From Oryzias latipes (Eukaryota > Chordata > Actinopteri > Beloniformes > Adrianichthyidae): DNA of 64,000 nucleotides. Where the stretch lies: NCBI RefSeq assembly GCF_002234675.1, contig NC_019869.2, forward strand, positions 10,650,015 to 10,714,014, written 5' to 3'. Position 1 is the stretch's first letter; each line of letters starts with the position of its first letter. Both the position numbers and the translations under genes were made by a program. Of the stretch, positions 1 to 13,011 are shown piece by piece. The notes below the pieces were generated by a model that saw only the letters and a list, made by a program, of their open reading frames with translations, was not told the DNA's origin and searched no databases.

Positions 1-2151
1 AATTGATATGAATGTTTTTTCGCAGTTATTTCCTCCTTTCATAGTGGCATCTCCAGTGACAAGCTGTAGCTGATATCATACACAAATACTCTCATGAAAT
101 GCAATTTCAAATTAAGTAGTACTTTAATTTACAGTTTTGTGTGGTAGCTGTCCAAGTTATGCTTGTTTTTTCAGCTTGTATCATCCGGATCCAGTAGGCC
201 GCTGAACCCTCTAAGGGATGGTAAAAATAAAAAAAAAGACTTCTACAGCTCTGATTTACCTGATTCTACTTTTTTTTTTTTTTTTAGAAATGCTTGGTCA
301 AACAAATATGCATCCACCAATGGGGGAGGAGGAACTAACACTTCGAAAGCACCTGAGAGTTCTGTGTCCTGCCCAAAGACGTTTCATGTGACTAAAGGAA
401 TGTCCTGAGCAGCCCATGGCAGCAAGAACAACAAAAGAAGCAACCAAGAGTATTTTTCTGTGAAATCTCTAATTTAGCGGAAGTAAATAATTAATTTGAA
501 AATCTATTTGATCAGTTCTTATATAATGAGAGCTCGTACGTTTTGGTTGTTGGGACTTTTATCTCATAAGAGGAACATTTTCAAGTTAAATCTATATTGA
601 GGCTTGTCTGGAGTTTCCATTTTATTCTTTTATTCAGGTGATTTGGTTCAGTCGCACTAACCAAAAAAATCTGGCACACAGTAATTTGTTGAATGGTTGC
701 TCATGCACAGTGACAGAGAAAGCACTCAACAGTTTCTCTGTAGGGATGTAAAAAAAATACAGATACATATTAAAAAATCAATGGACATCTACCGGTGATG
801 CTGAGAGTAACAACAGTATTGGTTGGAAACCACAGATAAGAGCAAGATCATGTTGGTAAAAAGGTGTAATATTAATAAGTAAGTCAACAATCGGTTATTT
901 TTTATTTTCATTTTATTATTTATCAACAATCGGTTTCTGTCAAACTTTGTCAGTTTCTCTTCCTGTTGTGTCCCTGCCGTTTTTGCCTTTTCGTACATGG
1001 AATGCAAACAAAAAGATGTCCATTCACGAGGTTGCTTCAACCAAATTGGGTCAATTACAGTTGGCTGAAGGTGAACCACAGTTAGTTTGTTGTTGCAATA
1101 CATATATGGTAACCCTTTTTTCACAGCACCTCAAACGATATCCGAATGAATCAATAAGACACGTTTTTTTAACCATAAAGAACAAAACTAAAATATCCAA
1201 AATGGCAGGTTTTACTGTTTGAAGCTATCATGCCCTAAAAACCTTTTGTTTTAGTTAAGATAAAAACTGCCAGTAACCTCCTGACCATCAACAATACGTT
1301 TTGTGTAGAAGACATTTTTAAAGTGAATATCTTCCAACCACTACATGCAACTGAATTAACTCCTTATGGTATCTACAGAGGACATTTTGCGCCTTCCAAT
1401 GACATCAAATGTGGGGTGGGACTCTGGGAATTGTAGTTTTGATGGATTTCTAATAAATTAAAACGTTTTAGAATTATTCAAACTTATAAAATAGTTTTGA
1501 CTGGAAAAACTTTTTTTAGAGTCATGAGAGTAAGAAAGACATTGAGTTTCTCTGTTAAACTGTATTTTTAGTTTTAGTTTTAAATAAATAATAATAATGT
1601 CTGCATTGTTTCCATTTAAGTTAAAGAATTGGACTATATGGGATTGCCATAAAGTTAGTATAGTCTTTTAATAATAGATTCGTGGACCATGTATTGAGAT
1701 AAATAGAATCATGGGAAAGGCAAGAGACAGAGCCTGTGAAATCCCAGAGATGAACGGGTGACCACGTGCCTCTGACTTGTGAACTTTCTGCTGGGATGAA
1801 CTCAAAACCTCACTTTTACCTTCCAGCTTTGAAACAGCAAGCATGAAAATTTGTTTTTAATAGTTGTTCAATACTTTTTTGATCAAGTACAAATATCAGT
1901 CTGACTGTTCAGACCAAAATCAATCTACTTTTACATGAATTTTCACGTTAGGTGAAAAATTAAAAAATATTATTGATTTAAATAAGATGTTTCCTCAATA
2001 AGTATTGATGTCTTGTTTTTTAGTTTGTGCTCTAACTTCTATTTTCCATTTTTTAGATTTTAAAATTTTCATGCTTTTGGTTTAATTTTCCCACTTTAAG
2101 TCTGTGAAGACTCTCTTTCATCCAGGTTGATTCCATCGCAGTAATAGGTTC
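1..2151. other. Gene-free AT-rich stretch
   Basis: No coding region, RNA gene or full transposon could be supported here. A polypyrimidine run ending in AG at about 270-286 precedes a short open stretch to about 390, which looks superficially like an exon, but its translation matches no protein I recognise. Around 1415-1435 there is a short 'gggactctgggaattgtagtt'-like phrase of the kind found in dispersed fish repeats. Confidence refers to the absence of a recognisable gene, not to absence of function. Confidence 0.4.
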
Positions 2152-2320
2152 AAAAGTTGTCATCTGGACTTAGTTTTTAAAGTTGAACGTTTCAACTTTT
2201 ATATTTAAGGCTTTGTCAATTCAGAATTCAAAATTGAATTCAATTCTGAATTGACAAAGCCTTTTGGATAAGAGGTGAAACATTTTCAACTTTAAAAACC
2301 AAGTCCAGATGACAACTTTT
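2152..2320. repeat. Fold-back inverted repeat (MITE-like)
   Basis: The segment is a long imperfect palindrome. It starts with aaaagttgtcatctggactt and ends with the reverse complement of that phrase. The arms meet near 2236 around a nested GAATTC-containing palindrome. The right arm carries a few extra bases near 2255-2285, so the arms are similar rather than identical. No transposase is present. A fold-back or MITE-type non-autonomous DNA element is the likely origin; the family is not assigned. Confidence 0.75.
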
Positions 2321-2798
2321 AAATCTATTAGTGTTATTTCCCACTTTAACAAAAAACCTTCATAACTATTATTTAAGATTTATAAAATACCTAACAGAAA
2401 TATGTAACTCATGTGATCTAAAGCTAACCACAGTTTCTTAAAACATGATTGATATTTAGGCAATGGAGTTAGACTTTTAAAACTTTAATCAAATTGGGGC
2501 AAAAGGCAGAATATTTGAGTCTTTTTCTTCCTCCCAAGTCCCTCCCTGCATGTTTCTCTCTCTGTCCCCCACACATTCATTCTTTCTGCCAGAACACCAC
2601 AAAAGCCTCTCTCCTCAAAACACATGCACTCAAGTTATTCCAATTTAGCCAAAGATGTTTCCTTTTGAGAACAAATACAGATTTCAACTCATGCAGCCCG
2701 CTCTAATAATGAAGCAACAGCCACAGCTTAGGATGTATTTTAGATAAATGAGAGCGTACACTCACCACAAAACTGCTGGCACAATGAAAATTGAGGCT

Positions 2799-2843
2799 GA
2801 GGCTTGTTCTGTCTGTCATATGTTGACAGACAGAGCAAGCCTC
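2799..2843. repeat. Short perfect-type hairpin, 20-bp stem
   Basis: Arms 2799-2818 and 2824-2843 pair over 20 positions with one G/T position, closed by a 5-base loop. The flanks outside the stem do not continue the pairing. It could be a remnant of a small inverted-repeat element. The stem is shorter and the loop tighter than usual for a microRNA precursor, so it is not called as one. Confidence 0.6.
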
Positions 2844-3269
2844 AACTTAAGCATGTCATACTTATTCTATTTTCAAATTATTTTGTAATCATCTTAAGCC
2901 TTTACTTGATGCCACAACAGTCGGGACGAGGAGGGAAGAAATTCTTCTGCAGGATTAGGCCTCTCAGTAGATCCAATACGACACTTTTCTTATGTAAATT
3001 TTATTTAAAAAATATACTGAAATGTTCTTTAGTTGCAAAAGTTTTTATTTTATTTTAGGAAAACCAACATTTTCTTCAAATAATTTGACTTGACCTTTAC
3101 AGTATTTTGATGAGCGGCAATTATTTCCTACTATTTTAACACATTACAGCTTTTTCCAAATATGGGTTTATACATTTCAAACCAGGATTAGTAAGCATTC
3201 TGCATCTCAAGAAAAGTATTTTTGCGCAGAAAAAGTCAACAATTAGATAAAAACTTTTTGTAAACATTT

Positions 3270-3670
3270 GAAGACGCACTCTGATCATCTTTTGATCTAT
3301 TTTCTAAGCGTTCCCAGTGGTCTTTTAATTATGATAATGCCGTTTTAAAGAAAATGTTTTAAAACTGAGTGGTTTTTCTCTGACATTGTCGCTGCAGAGC
3401 GGCAGGAGTTCATCAGAAATTCACCTCTTAAGTTGTGGCTGGGACTGTTTGCGCTGCACAACCCCAGAGCAGGGAGCTTGTGGCCCGCCCAGCGTACTTT
3501 CTACCTCACAAACAAGCTATTCTTTAAACAGCATTTTTTTGTCTGCTTCTTAATGACAACGATTGTACTAAAGAAACACTCAATATTGCAATTTTGAGCC
3601 TCATTTTCTTTTGTCTTGCATCATCAGAAAAATACCAAAACAACATTTTTTGTTGGAGTGAATCTTTAAA
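3270..3670 (+). repeat. Dispersed MITE-like repeat, family A copy 1
   Basis: Shares ordered phrases with 25938-26537: 'actctgatcatc' near the start, then 'gttcccagtggtctttta', a 'ctgcagagc' block, 'gcagggagcttgtggcc' and a terminal 'gagtgaatctttaaa'. The two outer ends are weak inverted repeats of each other (cactctgatcatc against gatgaaaatc/gagtg-type ends), as in a non-autonomous DNA transposon. It lacks an internal block of about 200 bp found in copy 2. No coding capacity. Superfamily not assigned. Confidence 0.65.
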
Positions 3671-5209
3671 TCTTCATTGTAAAGCTGCCGTTTTTCTTTT
3701 ACTTTTAAAAGTCTTAAACATATTTCTGAAAGTTTGAAAACACCAAATTCTCATTTTTATGAAAATTTTATGTAACATTACTGATTATAGGAAAACATAG
3801 TTCCTATATGTACATCATTTGTGTATTACTTTTAACTAAAATATTGGTGAATATTTGGGCCTTTGTTTTCAGTTTAAATGCCCAGGAGATTGAAATTCTA
3901 GGTTCAAATTTTCCACAAGCTGCAAAACAAGGCAGTTTCATTCACATATCCAGTTATGGGGTGCCGGATTTATGAATGATGTTCTGTGTTGTGTTGAGCT
4001 GCCCTCCCTGAGGAACCGCTGATTCTGGTTCCCGTGTCACTCAGTCTCAGGTGCAGTTGAAGTCCTGGGAAGTGGCCGCTACGTCCGCCTAGCATACCTG
4101 AGACTGCAGTTACACAGCGCCTGGCGCCTGGAGTCTCTTTGCTGAAAACAAAAAAAAGGGAGGGTGGGGGGGAATACAGCATGACTGCTGCAGACTGACT
4201 ACCATGACTTGTGTCTGTGTAGCAGCATCACATTTCTGTCCTTTCACGAAGCCCTCTGGGAAAAGACAGGTCGGCAGCCGCAATAAGTGCACAGAGAGAC
4301 AGAGGAAGACTCCGGCTGAAGCCTGCTCTTCCACTATTACAGTTTACTTTATCACAGGTCTGGCTCATGATTTGGCCCCCAGGCAATTCACATTGTGAAA
4401 GAATGAATTCTAAAAGTAAAAAGTGAAAAAGAAACAATGCAAACCTCTCTCTTGCACACGTCAGAGGAAGTTTGTATCCCTTGAATGATGCCGTCTGCTG
4501 TTTAAAGTTGTGTGCATACTTTCTCTGTGGGTGCTTGGAACCTCTTTTTGCACATTCTATCCCACTTTTTCTGTGCATTTGAAATCATTCTTAATCTGGT
4601 GGAACTCACAACTTCACCAGCTACCACATTACATTTGATTTAACAAAGATAATAAGACATATGATCCTAAAAATTGCCTTAACACATTCAAATAAGTGAT
4701 CATGGTGGATTAAAGGGACTTAAGCAGCCTATTAATAAGGCAAATCCAGGAAAAAACATGGAAGCGGTGCTCCGATAGGAAATGTGCGGTGAGAGAGGCG
4801 TGTGTCCAGGATATGTCTGTCAAGATTCTGTATTAAATCTAATCCCAGCCAGTCAGTGAGTCTATGCCTTTGTGTGTTGTGTGGAGATCCTGCCTCTCTT
4901 TTCTTAGAAATGATCCCACCAGAACACAACAACAAATCTTCATTTTTTTTGTGAAGAATCTTGATAGGAAAAATCAATCAAACTCCCACAGGAATCAAAA
5001 GACGATATTAAAAAAAAAAAGGCAAACTAAAGAGCTTTTTGTGCTTGTTTTCCTTTACAAATCCATTTTCCGGGGTTTCATTCACTCAGACGTCTGTCAT
5101 GACGAATTTAAGTTTCATATTTTACCCCCTGTCTGTCTTGAAAAGCTCTGTCATCTTGGGCTTGAGGTACAGTTTGCCAAGAGGCTAATAGTCCTTTATG
5201 ACAGTACAA

Positions 5210-5390
5210 TCTGATGCCTGTCCTGGCTAGCCTGCAGGTAATCCTGTCCACCTCGGCAGCTAAGCCGTGTTCAGGCTTAAGTTGCATATTTTGTTTTTAT
5301 CTGGACTCTGCTGATTAATGCTATCAGCGGGTGAGAAATGAAATATGGGGGGTCCACCTTCATTGGGCCTGAGCCCCTTTTCAGAAACAG
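5210..5390. promoter_or_regulatory. Candidate conserved non-coding element
   Basis: A non-repetitive stretch with balanced composition inside AT-rich DNA, containing a 'ctgattaatgc' homeodomain-type core and 'gaaatgaaatatgg'. Stop codons break all frames quickly. The call rests on texture and on linkage to a Dlx locus only; no alignment was possible. Confidence 0.2.
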
Positions 5391-8169
5391 AGAAGTTAGG
5401 AACAATGACACCTCTATTGAAGTTCTAAAGCAGAATTCAACATATTACTTGCAGGTTAATGCACAAAAATAAATGATGAAATAATTGAAAAAGCTAGTTT
5501 TCGCAAATCATTTCATAAAGTTGAGTTTCCTTGCATGAAAGCATGATAATCCCACTTGAAACTCCAATTACAGAGCAGCAGCTTTACTTTTGGACCCCCA
5601 AAATATCATTTAATAAATTCAAAAAATTACACGCTAATTTATTTCCAGTAATGTGCTCTAACACTACGCTACCTTCGTGTCTGTGGTCCAATGCCGTGGA
5701 CCTATAGCGCATGTGAAAAGCACTTACACACTCTTACCATAGGTGATGACCCCCTCTGTGAAAAGCACTCTTATTGGAAGTACCCATTATCTGCAAAGTC
5801 TGTGCTCATGCTGACACAAAGTCATTAGCTTAAGCTGTCCTCTGTGTAAAACCACAGTTCGTTTCTTTGGATTTATTATGAATGGAAACAGTTTTTCTAT
5901 CCGGCAACAACAAAATGAATACATGTTTATGTAAAGGCGCCATGTTTCGAAAGCTGTTTTGAACAGTACCTTAAAAACACCAGATTTTATAATTTCTTGC
6001 GATAGCATCTTTCATTTTTGCTAACTAATTTAGGTCTGAAATGCTTCAGGATCAACACAACAAATAAGATTTGAAAGAATGTGGAAAGACTTTATTAACC
6101 TTTGTGCTCAAAAGGGTCATTTTCAGCCAATTTCTAGAAAAAATAATCCTCTCTTTATGAATAAATTGTGGTTTGCACTGTTTCTTATTATTAATGTCTC
6201 TTTTCCCTCATCCTCTCCCATTCCTCAGTTAGTTTTCACTCCTCCATCTATCAGAGAGATCGAGACACACCTCCCTCCCCCTCAAGTTATAGGCATGCTA
6301 TGTCAAAGAGTGTGTGTCCCACACAGCGAGGGGTTCGGTGGATCTCCGACGAGACCTGCTGCACTCATCTTTGACACCTGTCAGTGCCTCGGCTGTCGTC
6401 CGTGTGCAGAGATGGAAATGAGCAGGAGTGACACAACATGCCAGAGGTGATGGTGACAGCTCACCTCTCTCCATCAGCTTCTAAATCTGTTGCACAGATC
6501 ACAGCTTGTGTGCCGGCTGGGTAACAGTAATTACATGTTTGAAGCCATCACATGAACTTCATTTCCAATGCAGGGATGACACAATGCTTCCACTTTTTAG
6601 TTGCAACACTAAAGACATGGGATTGGATATAGGCAAGATGAATGTCTGTCAGCTCAATTAACCATTTTACCATCTTAGGCTGCAACTGTGGATAAAGTGC
6701 CGTTTGGACTCTTTTGTACTTGTGTGCGTTTACAGATCCCTAAAATGTGTTTTGATAAAAGAGGTTCAATTCATTCACTCAAAATGTAATTATTTCTATT
6801 ACCGGTAACTAATCTTACACAAGTTTAGATATAACAGTATTTCTTAGGTTTATGTCGATTGCCTTTTGATTTTGACCTAAAGGTGTCTTGAGCTACAAAC
6901 GGTCCATCTGTCCAGCTGCAGCTGATGTGAAGTCTGGCTTTTATAGCTGCTGATTTGAGGTAATCTCTGACTGTCCAACTCTGCAATTTAGGTGTACTGA
7001 ATTTCATGCACCTAATCCCCAACATGTGGCTGTCCCTAGTCCCGGAAAAGGCTCTGATTGGTCTGATTGATAAATGAAGCCTTCCTCGTGCTGTTGGACG
7101 TCCATTTGAATGGGACCTCTGCTGGTCTGGACTATGTCCCGGAAATTTTGGACAGCTAGTTATTAAGTAGTTAGATCCTCTAAACCAGCCTGCAGACGGG
7201 GATCGTTGGTGGTCACCTTGGCTTGGGCATAGTTTTGATATTCTTTAGTCTTCAGAATAAATGGATGTGATTTAAAGTGTTTATTCGTGTGCAGAGCCCC
7301 ATTTTTTCATGTTACAACACTTTTAGACCAAAGTTAAGTTGAACATTTCATTTTGCTGCAGCTTTTTACTCTACATTCGCTTCAAGAGATCTGTTCCCCC
7401 ACATTTGAGCTACAGTGTTGTTTGAACCCCTACAGCTATTCATTTTCCACCAGTAGTCATCACCTTTATAATCGAGTTTGAAAGGACATTAGGAATTAAA
7501 AGAACATCTCACAGTAAGCAGACAAGGAGAACACAATAAACTATTCAATCAAATAAGGTCAAAACAATTTAAAACTTGAATGATTTATTTGTATAATTCA
7601 AGCCAGACTTTTGCAGAGACACTTGCGAATCATATTTTGCATTAGAAAGAAAGAAAAACTTCAGTCTGCACTTTGAAATTACAGTAACAGCTAATGGTAA
7701 CACCAAAACGTCAGTTTGGCACAAGAACCTAAGAAGGAGTACAATCACAAAAATGGCCGTCTCCGTGGGAGAGGCTGAAGCAGCTCAGGCGCTGATGTGC
7801 TGCTGCAGGATTGGAGCACAGCAACCTGGGTAGAGCCCTGATGAAACACTAGGAGGTGAAAGGGAAAGTAGTGATTTACCATGACTTTTCTAAGAAAGGC
7901 CAAAGCTAAGAGTCCAATTTATGCTTGATATAATTTCACCCAATCGCTCCCCCATGACCATAAACACATTCTTTCTCCAGGCATCTAAAGACAATCAGAT
8001 TCAGTCTTCAATTAAAAGCCCCACAATGGCAGCAATGTTTTTCTTTTTCAGAGAAGTGTATGAAAGCTGCATAACAAGTCGCCGTTTGCAGCCTCTTCTT
8101 TTAGGTTTTTAAAATACCCTTTGTTGTGCTCTGCGCTTGGCATTTGCCTCCCTCCGTCTGTATTTTTTC

Positions 8170-8420
8170 TTCTCTTCTGGATTTGAATCTGAGCTGTTTC
8201 TGGGCTCATTAATGCAGAGGTGCAAAGGTGAGGAAAGCCTTTTTCAGTCTGGCTGCCAGGTACAGTTTCTCTTGGCCCGCATTGCATTTGTTAAACATGT
8301 TCCCATAAAACTCAAATCAAACGTTCCAGTCACCGAATGGGATGTTGGAAAATTATTTATAGGCAAATAAAGTTGCGTGCAACCATCTGAAAGGCCGCCC
8401 GGCTTTTGATGCATGGTTCT
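8170..8420. promoter_or_regulatory. Candidate conserved non-coding element
   Basis: A non-repetitive stretch with phrases typical of deeply conserved enhancers: 'ggctcattaatgcagagg', 'gttaaacatgttccc' and 'aaattatttataggcaaataaag' (forkhead-like and homeodomain-like cores). No coding frame makes sense. Assignment to the dlx6a/dlx5a regulatory landscape is inference. Confidence 0.25.
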
Positions 8421-11400
8421 TTTTCACCAGAAATCCTTTTCACTCTGAAATTTGGAAGTCAGCTATGATTTGCTGGAGATTATTGGTAATCTCTTATACA
8501 AACTTAAAAGTTGGCATTCTAATTTTAAGACACAACCATCTTTTTGCATGTGTTTGCAATTGTTTGTGTTAGTTTGTGATGGACAAAAATGTTTTCACTA
8601 TTTTACAGAATGTATAACACACCCCCTGCCCATAAACACAGATGTGCATCATCACTGCTTGATTGTGGGTGACCTTAGTTGATTGAGCTGGTAAAGGGCA
8701 GCCAGTTGTGCAGCTGGGCTCTACTGTCTTAGTATCCAGAGTCTCAGACTATTGAGTAGGAGGGGAATAGGAGCGTGACTACAAGGGACTGCTTGGCTGC
8801 CACTTTGTGACCCCAGCAGACACACTCCCCACTCAGCACACTGTGCTGCACTTGTTCCTGCTGCTGAAATGGCAGCAACAAAGCAGCTAGGAACTTCCCC
8901 AGACCTTCTTTTGGGGTGTTTGGACAACTCTAAGGCCCCATCTGTGCCCTCAGGGGCCTCTCAGCTGGCCTGGAGAATGAGGTTGAAAAAAATGGTAAGG
9001 CAGTGAGGGCTGAGCAATTAGAAGAAGGAGTGTTTCTGTAAGTGTGTATGCTGTTAGGGTATCCATGAAAACACTGGTTTTGAAATTTCTGAAACTTGGT
9101 TGACACATGTATGAGATACAATTTCTCCTCAAGAGCCAATCAACACTTGGATTGTTGTATCTGACGACTATTACAATTACACTTTCCTTTAAAGTGAACC
9201 TTTTCAGTTTGCTAAGCTCTTTTAAGAAAGTGCATGGATTTGGATCATAAATCTCCCCTCGCTAATAATTGTTTACATGTCTGTGATTTTCATGGTCATT
9301 CAAAGGCTTTCCTATTTCGTTATTAATTTTACAGGGAGCCGCCATAGAGTAAAGTGTTTACAAAGGTTTAACAAGCATGTTGAATTTTTAGAGGCATTTA
9401 ATAAAGTTTTGGCCTTTACATCTTCATTTGTTTCTTTATTTGTTGGAGAGATATTATGTCTCTGTGACAAATATAAATAAAAATAAACTATTAATAATTC
9501 TAGAAAATGCCCAGTGTCGCAAAAACTGGCTCCTTTCACTATGAAGCCACAAAAACATCAGTCAAAAAGGACCAAACTTGGCTTTTTTCATGGCCATTTA
9601 GTGCTGTTCAATTATTCTCATATGGACAGACAAATGGAAGGCAAGAGTACAATTTTTGGCAAAGGGGAGTGGATTTGAGGACTTTAAGGAAGTAGTTGAA
9701 AAGTCAAAAAGTCATCAAAGGAGGTTTTTACTACGAGGAGGGACAGAGCAAAGGAAGGTTTTGTGTTGTTTTGTGAACGCAAGTTGGCCTCGTCGGATGA
9801 CAAATTGTCCAGTGCCGGGACAGGACGGTTCAGCCAGCTGGTTGGCCCCATCAGCCGGTTGATTGATGGTGTTGATGTTCTAAATCGGCCGCCAACACGG
9901 CGAGTACAGGACTTGTAATAGCGCAGCTTTAGATTGGCCCTAGAGATAGCAGGAAGTGAATGGGGTAAATGAGGAGTGGGGGGGACTGAATGCAAGGGAA
10001 AAAGGACACGTTCCCATGCATATGTACAGCTTTTGAGCATTTCAAACAACTGCTGAGTCTAATCAACTAAAATAAAGTTTATACAGTAAATTACACGAGT
10101 ATTTTAATTGAGGGTGAGGGTGGTTGAAAATGTTATGCTTGCTGGTTGAGCAAGTGACATATTGTACATCATGTGTTTTATCCAAGCAAGTCCCAGAGAC
10201 AGCTTTCCGTCATGTCTCAAAAAATGTGTGCAGGGTTATCAACACTCACACAAAAAAGCCTAAGGGTTAAGGTGCAATCATTACTGTCAAGCAGAGGTCA
10301 GAGCCGGGGCTCTCATGTTCACAGTATCTGACCAATGCACCAACAAGTCAAGGGTGATGAAATAAGTACAAGCTCCCCCTAATTGTAACAGGACCCCCTT
10401 TATCATAGTTTCGCTGAACAATACAAGCTACCTTTGATCAAGAACAAGGAAGTCTGAGATTGTGTAGGAGGTCCTCAGATCTCAACACACGCAAAGGGGG
10501 AAACACAGGGCAGCTCAGCACTGTAGGCCTCTAAAATCACTGCAGAAAAAAAAATCCTTCTACTTCAGATTGTGCTCAATTTTTTTTTTTTTTACAGCTA
10601 GCTTATAGTTGATTTGTTGCAAATTGGCAGTGACTGCTCAGAGCAGGATTTACGGTGCTCGGTTACTTCACAGGACTCCAGAGGCATGTTAGGTGGTTCA
10701 GAGTTTCATCATTTTGGGGTGTTGTGCCTTTTTGAAAAAGGATACCACCTCTAACCAGATGGGGAATCACACCTCTCAATACGCATGGAGGAGAGTCCTG
10801 GATAAAATCAAGTGTCAAGATCAATAAATGCAGCTTTATATAGGCAAACCAGCTTTACATGCAAGTATAGGGAGCGTTGATTGACCCATCAAGTCGATGA
10901 ATCAGAAACTTTGATCTATAGCGACACTCAACTGCCTACAGTGCCTGCCTGCAGCTTAAACAAAAAAAAACTAAAAGTCTCAGACATTTTCAGGAGGATG
11001 GAGTCCATGGCAAGTATAACTTAAACTTGAAGGAGTTCCTTTTTGAAGTAGTAAGTTGTCAGGAAAAAAAAACTAAAAGAAATGATGAAGTGATCTGAAA
11101 ACTGTGGAACACTTTAAGACCAGGGCTTTAGTTTCAGTGTTTACATTCTTTGGACTACCGTAACTCTGTCACCATTTATGCAATTATTGTAATTCCAGCA
11201 GTTTCTGAAGCTGAGAAATCTGAGCAGCTTTTCCCCGTTATGCAACACTTTAGGTTTTCTTTACTTTTCTCTCGTCTCAAGAATCAGCTGATAACGTTGA
11301 TCGCATTAACAGTCAAAGAGTTACGGGATGTCAAAGCGTGTGTGTTATTGTTGTTGCCGACATCTCCGGTGTTAAAGAGTTAAAAGTAGACAGCACCAGA

Positions 11401-12446
11401 GCACATGGCTTAATCTGCACATGTATGTAAAGGTCCCATTCATGAAGGATACTGTATGACAGTTTCTGAGCATGGTCTTCAAGTCTTTTTTTAAAGCAGA
11501 GGTTGTTTTGTTTTAGCAAGACAACACAAAACAATATTTCTAACATGTTACATCATTGTGACTGTTGTAAAACCTGAGTGACCAGCTAATTAGACTGCAA
11601 TCCAGTCCTGCAATAATGGGAAAACATTATGTGCATTCTTTAAGACTTGAATTGAAGACTATCATAACAGTAAAAAATGATTAAGATGTGCTAATACACA
11701 TTTAAATAATTTACCGACTTGAAAGAATTTCTTATTGTGAATATAGAATGTAGAATTAAAATTTTTGACACAGTATAGTAGACTCAAAAATGATCTTGAA
11801 GGTCTCACTGTGTTGCTTTTTGTTTTCTAAGTTTGGTCACCAGTGCTTGATATGAGCCACTGGACACTAAATGGTTCTTGCTGTTTGGTTGGAGGCATGG
11901 GGGCAAGGAGTTTGTCTGTGAGGGCTGTTGTTGAGCTGGTGTCTTTGTGGAAGCCTAGTGATATCTATGAACTAGTCTCATTGTTTGCGCCTGGCATGCA
12001 CATGCACACGTTCACACACACAAACTTGTACAACTATCCTTACGAGGACATTGCAACGAGAATGGTTTTTATGCATTTTAACTTTAACCAGTTCATATCC
12101 AGCTCTAAATTATTAATATTGAATCACCGCTTATCTCTAATTTTACAGAGGAGTCAAATCAACCTTTTTGTTTACCTCATTACCACTTTCGACTGGTGCT
12201 AAAGTCCGTAATCATCTTTTAATTTTTAGCTCTGTACCTTCCAAAACACATTGTCTCTTAAAGTTTCATGGTAGAGCTCCTTTTTTTATAACAACATAAC
12301 TATCTTTTAAAAATAAAAAAACATCTGCTCTTGTGGCAATATCAAAATAAAGGCTTGTTGCAAGTGTTATGTGGTTTTGATTGGGTTATGTGGTTTTTGG
12401 TCAAGTTCTGAGTTGCACTCAGTCATACTGTTTCCCAGTACAACAT

Positions 12447-13011
12447 CAGCCCTGCAGTCTCTCAAAAAACCACTGTGGCGTCATCAAAACATCTCGCGCC
12501 GGATCTACAACCTAGCTGTACTTCCCATTCTGCTTTATGGTTCTGAGACATGGCCCTTAAATAAGAGCTTAGCCGCAAGAATAGATGACTTCGACAGCCG
12601 GGCTCTCAGGACCATTGAGAACATCAAGTGGCCCCAACATGTCTCTGTCAAAGCCTTAAGAACTCAAACCTGCCAGCCCCAAGCCTCTTGCCTTGCTGCG
12701 CAACGACGCATCAGATGGTTCGGCCATGTTCTCCGTTCTCCCTCTTACCATCCGACGCGGGCCATCTTGGAGTTTAACGCAGGGGCTGCGGGCTGGAAAC
12801 GACCTCGAGGCAAACCCCGTACTCGGTGAACAGATGTTATTGCAGGGGATGTTAAACCTTATGGGGTTGCTATGAAGGATACTGAGCTTCTGGCACAAGA
12901 CCGGAAAGCTTGGGAGACCCTTGTTTTTTTGGTCGGCTCTACGCACCGGGAAGGGGCATCGCCCCCCCCACAAGAGCCTTGATGAGTCCAACATGATCCC
13001 CAGCTGCTGTC
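12447..13011 (+). pseudogene. 3' fragment of a LINE reverse transcriptase ORF
   Basis: The frame from about 12447 to 12829 reads like the C-terminal tail of a non-LTR retrotransposon polyprotein: 'LYGSETWPLNKS', then 'RRIRWFGHVLRSP' and 'GWKRPRGKPRTR'. A TGA stop follows at 12827-12829, yet the same frame continues beyond it with recognisable LINE sequence ('LLAQDRKAWETLV'). The stop is therefore probably a nonsense mutation inside the old ORF. Everything upstream of the tail (endonuclease, RT core) is missing, as in a 5'-truncated insertion. The Gmr1-like LTR element is inserted at 13011/13012, and the LINE 3' end may continue after 18950. Clade not assigned. Confidence 0.7.

Larger units (their letters stand above)
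3671..12446. other. Gene-free region, mixed unique and repeat DNA
   Basis: No open frame here reads like a conserved protein and none shows credible exon structure. Short poly-A and poly-T tracts are scattered through it (for example near 5010 and 10575). Several stretches are less AT-rich and non-repetitive and resemble conserved non-coding elements; the two clearest are listed separately. The dlx5a/dlx6a pair lies tens of kilobases to the right, and Dlx loci are known for distal enhancers, so regulatory content is plausible but unproven. Confidence 0.4.

Noticed and set aside
286-393. Possible exon after a polypyrimidine-AG at the left edge (reads MLGQTNMHPPMGEEELTLRK then on to a stop)
   Set aside because: No family is recognisable, there is no partner exon in the window, and one short open stretch after a T-run is expected by chance.
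2799-2843. microRNA gene
   Set aside because: Stem of 20 bp with a 5-base loop and unpaired flanks is too short for a normal pre-miRNA.
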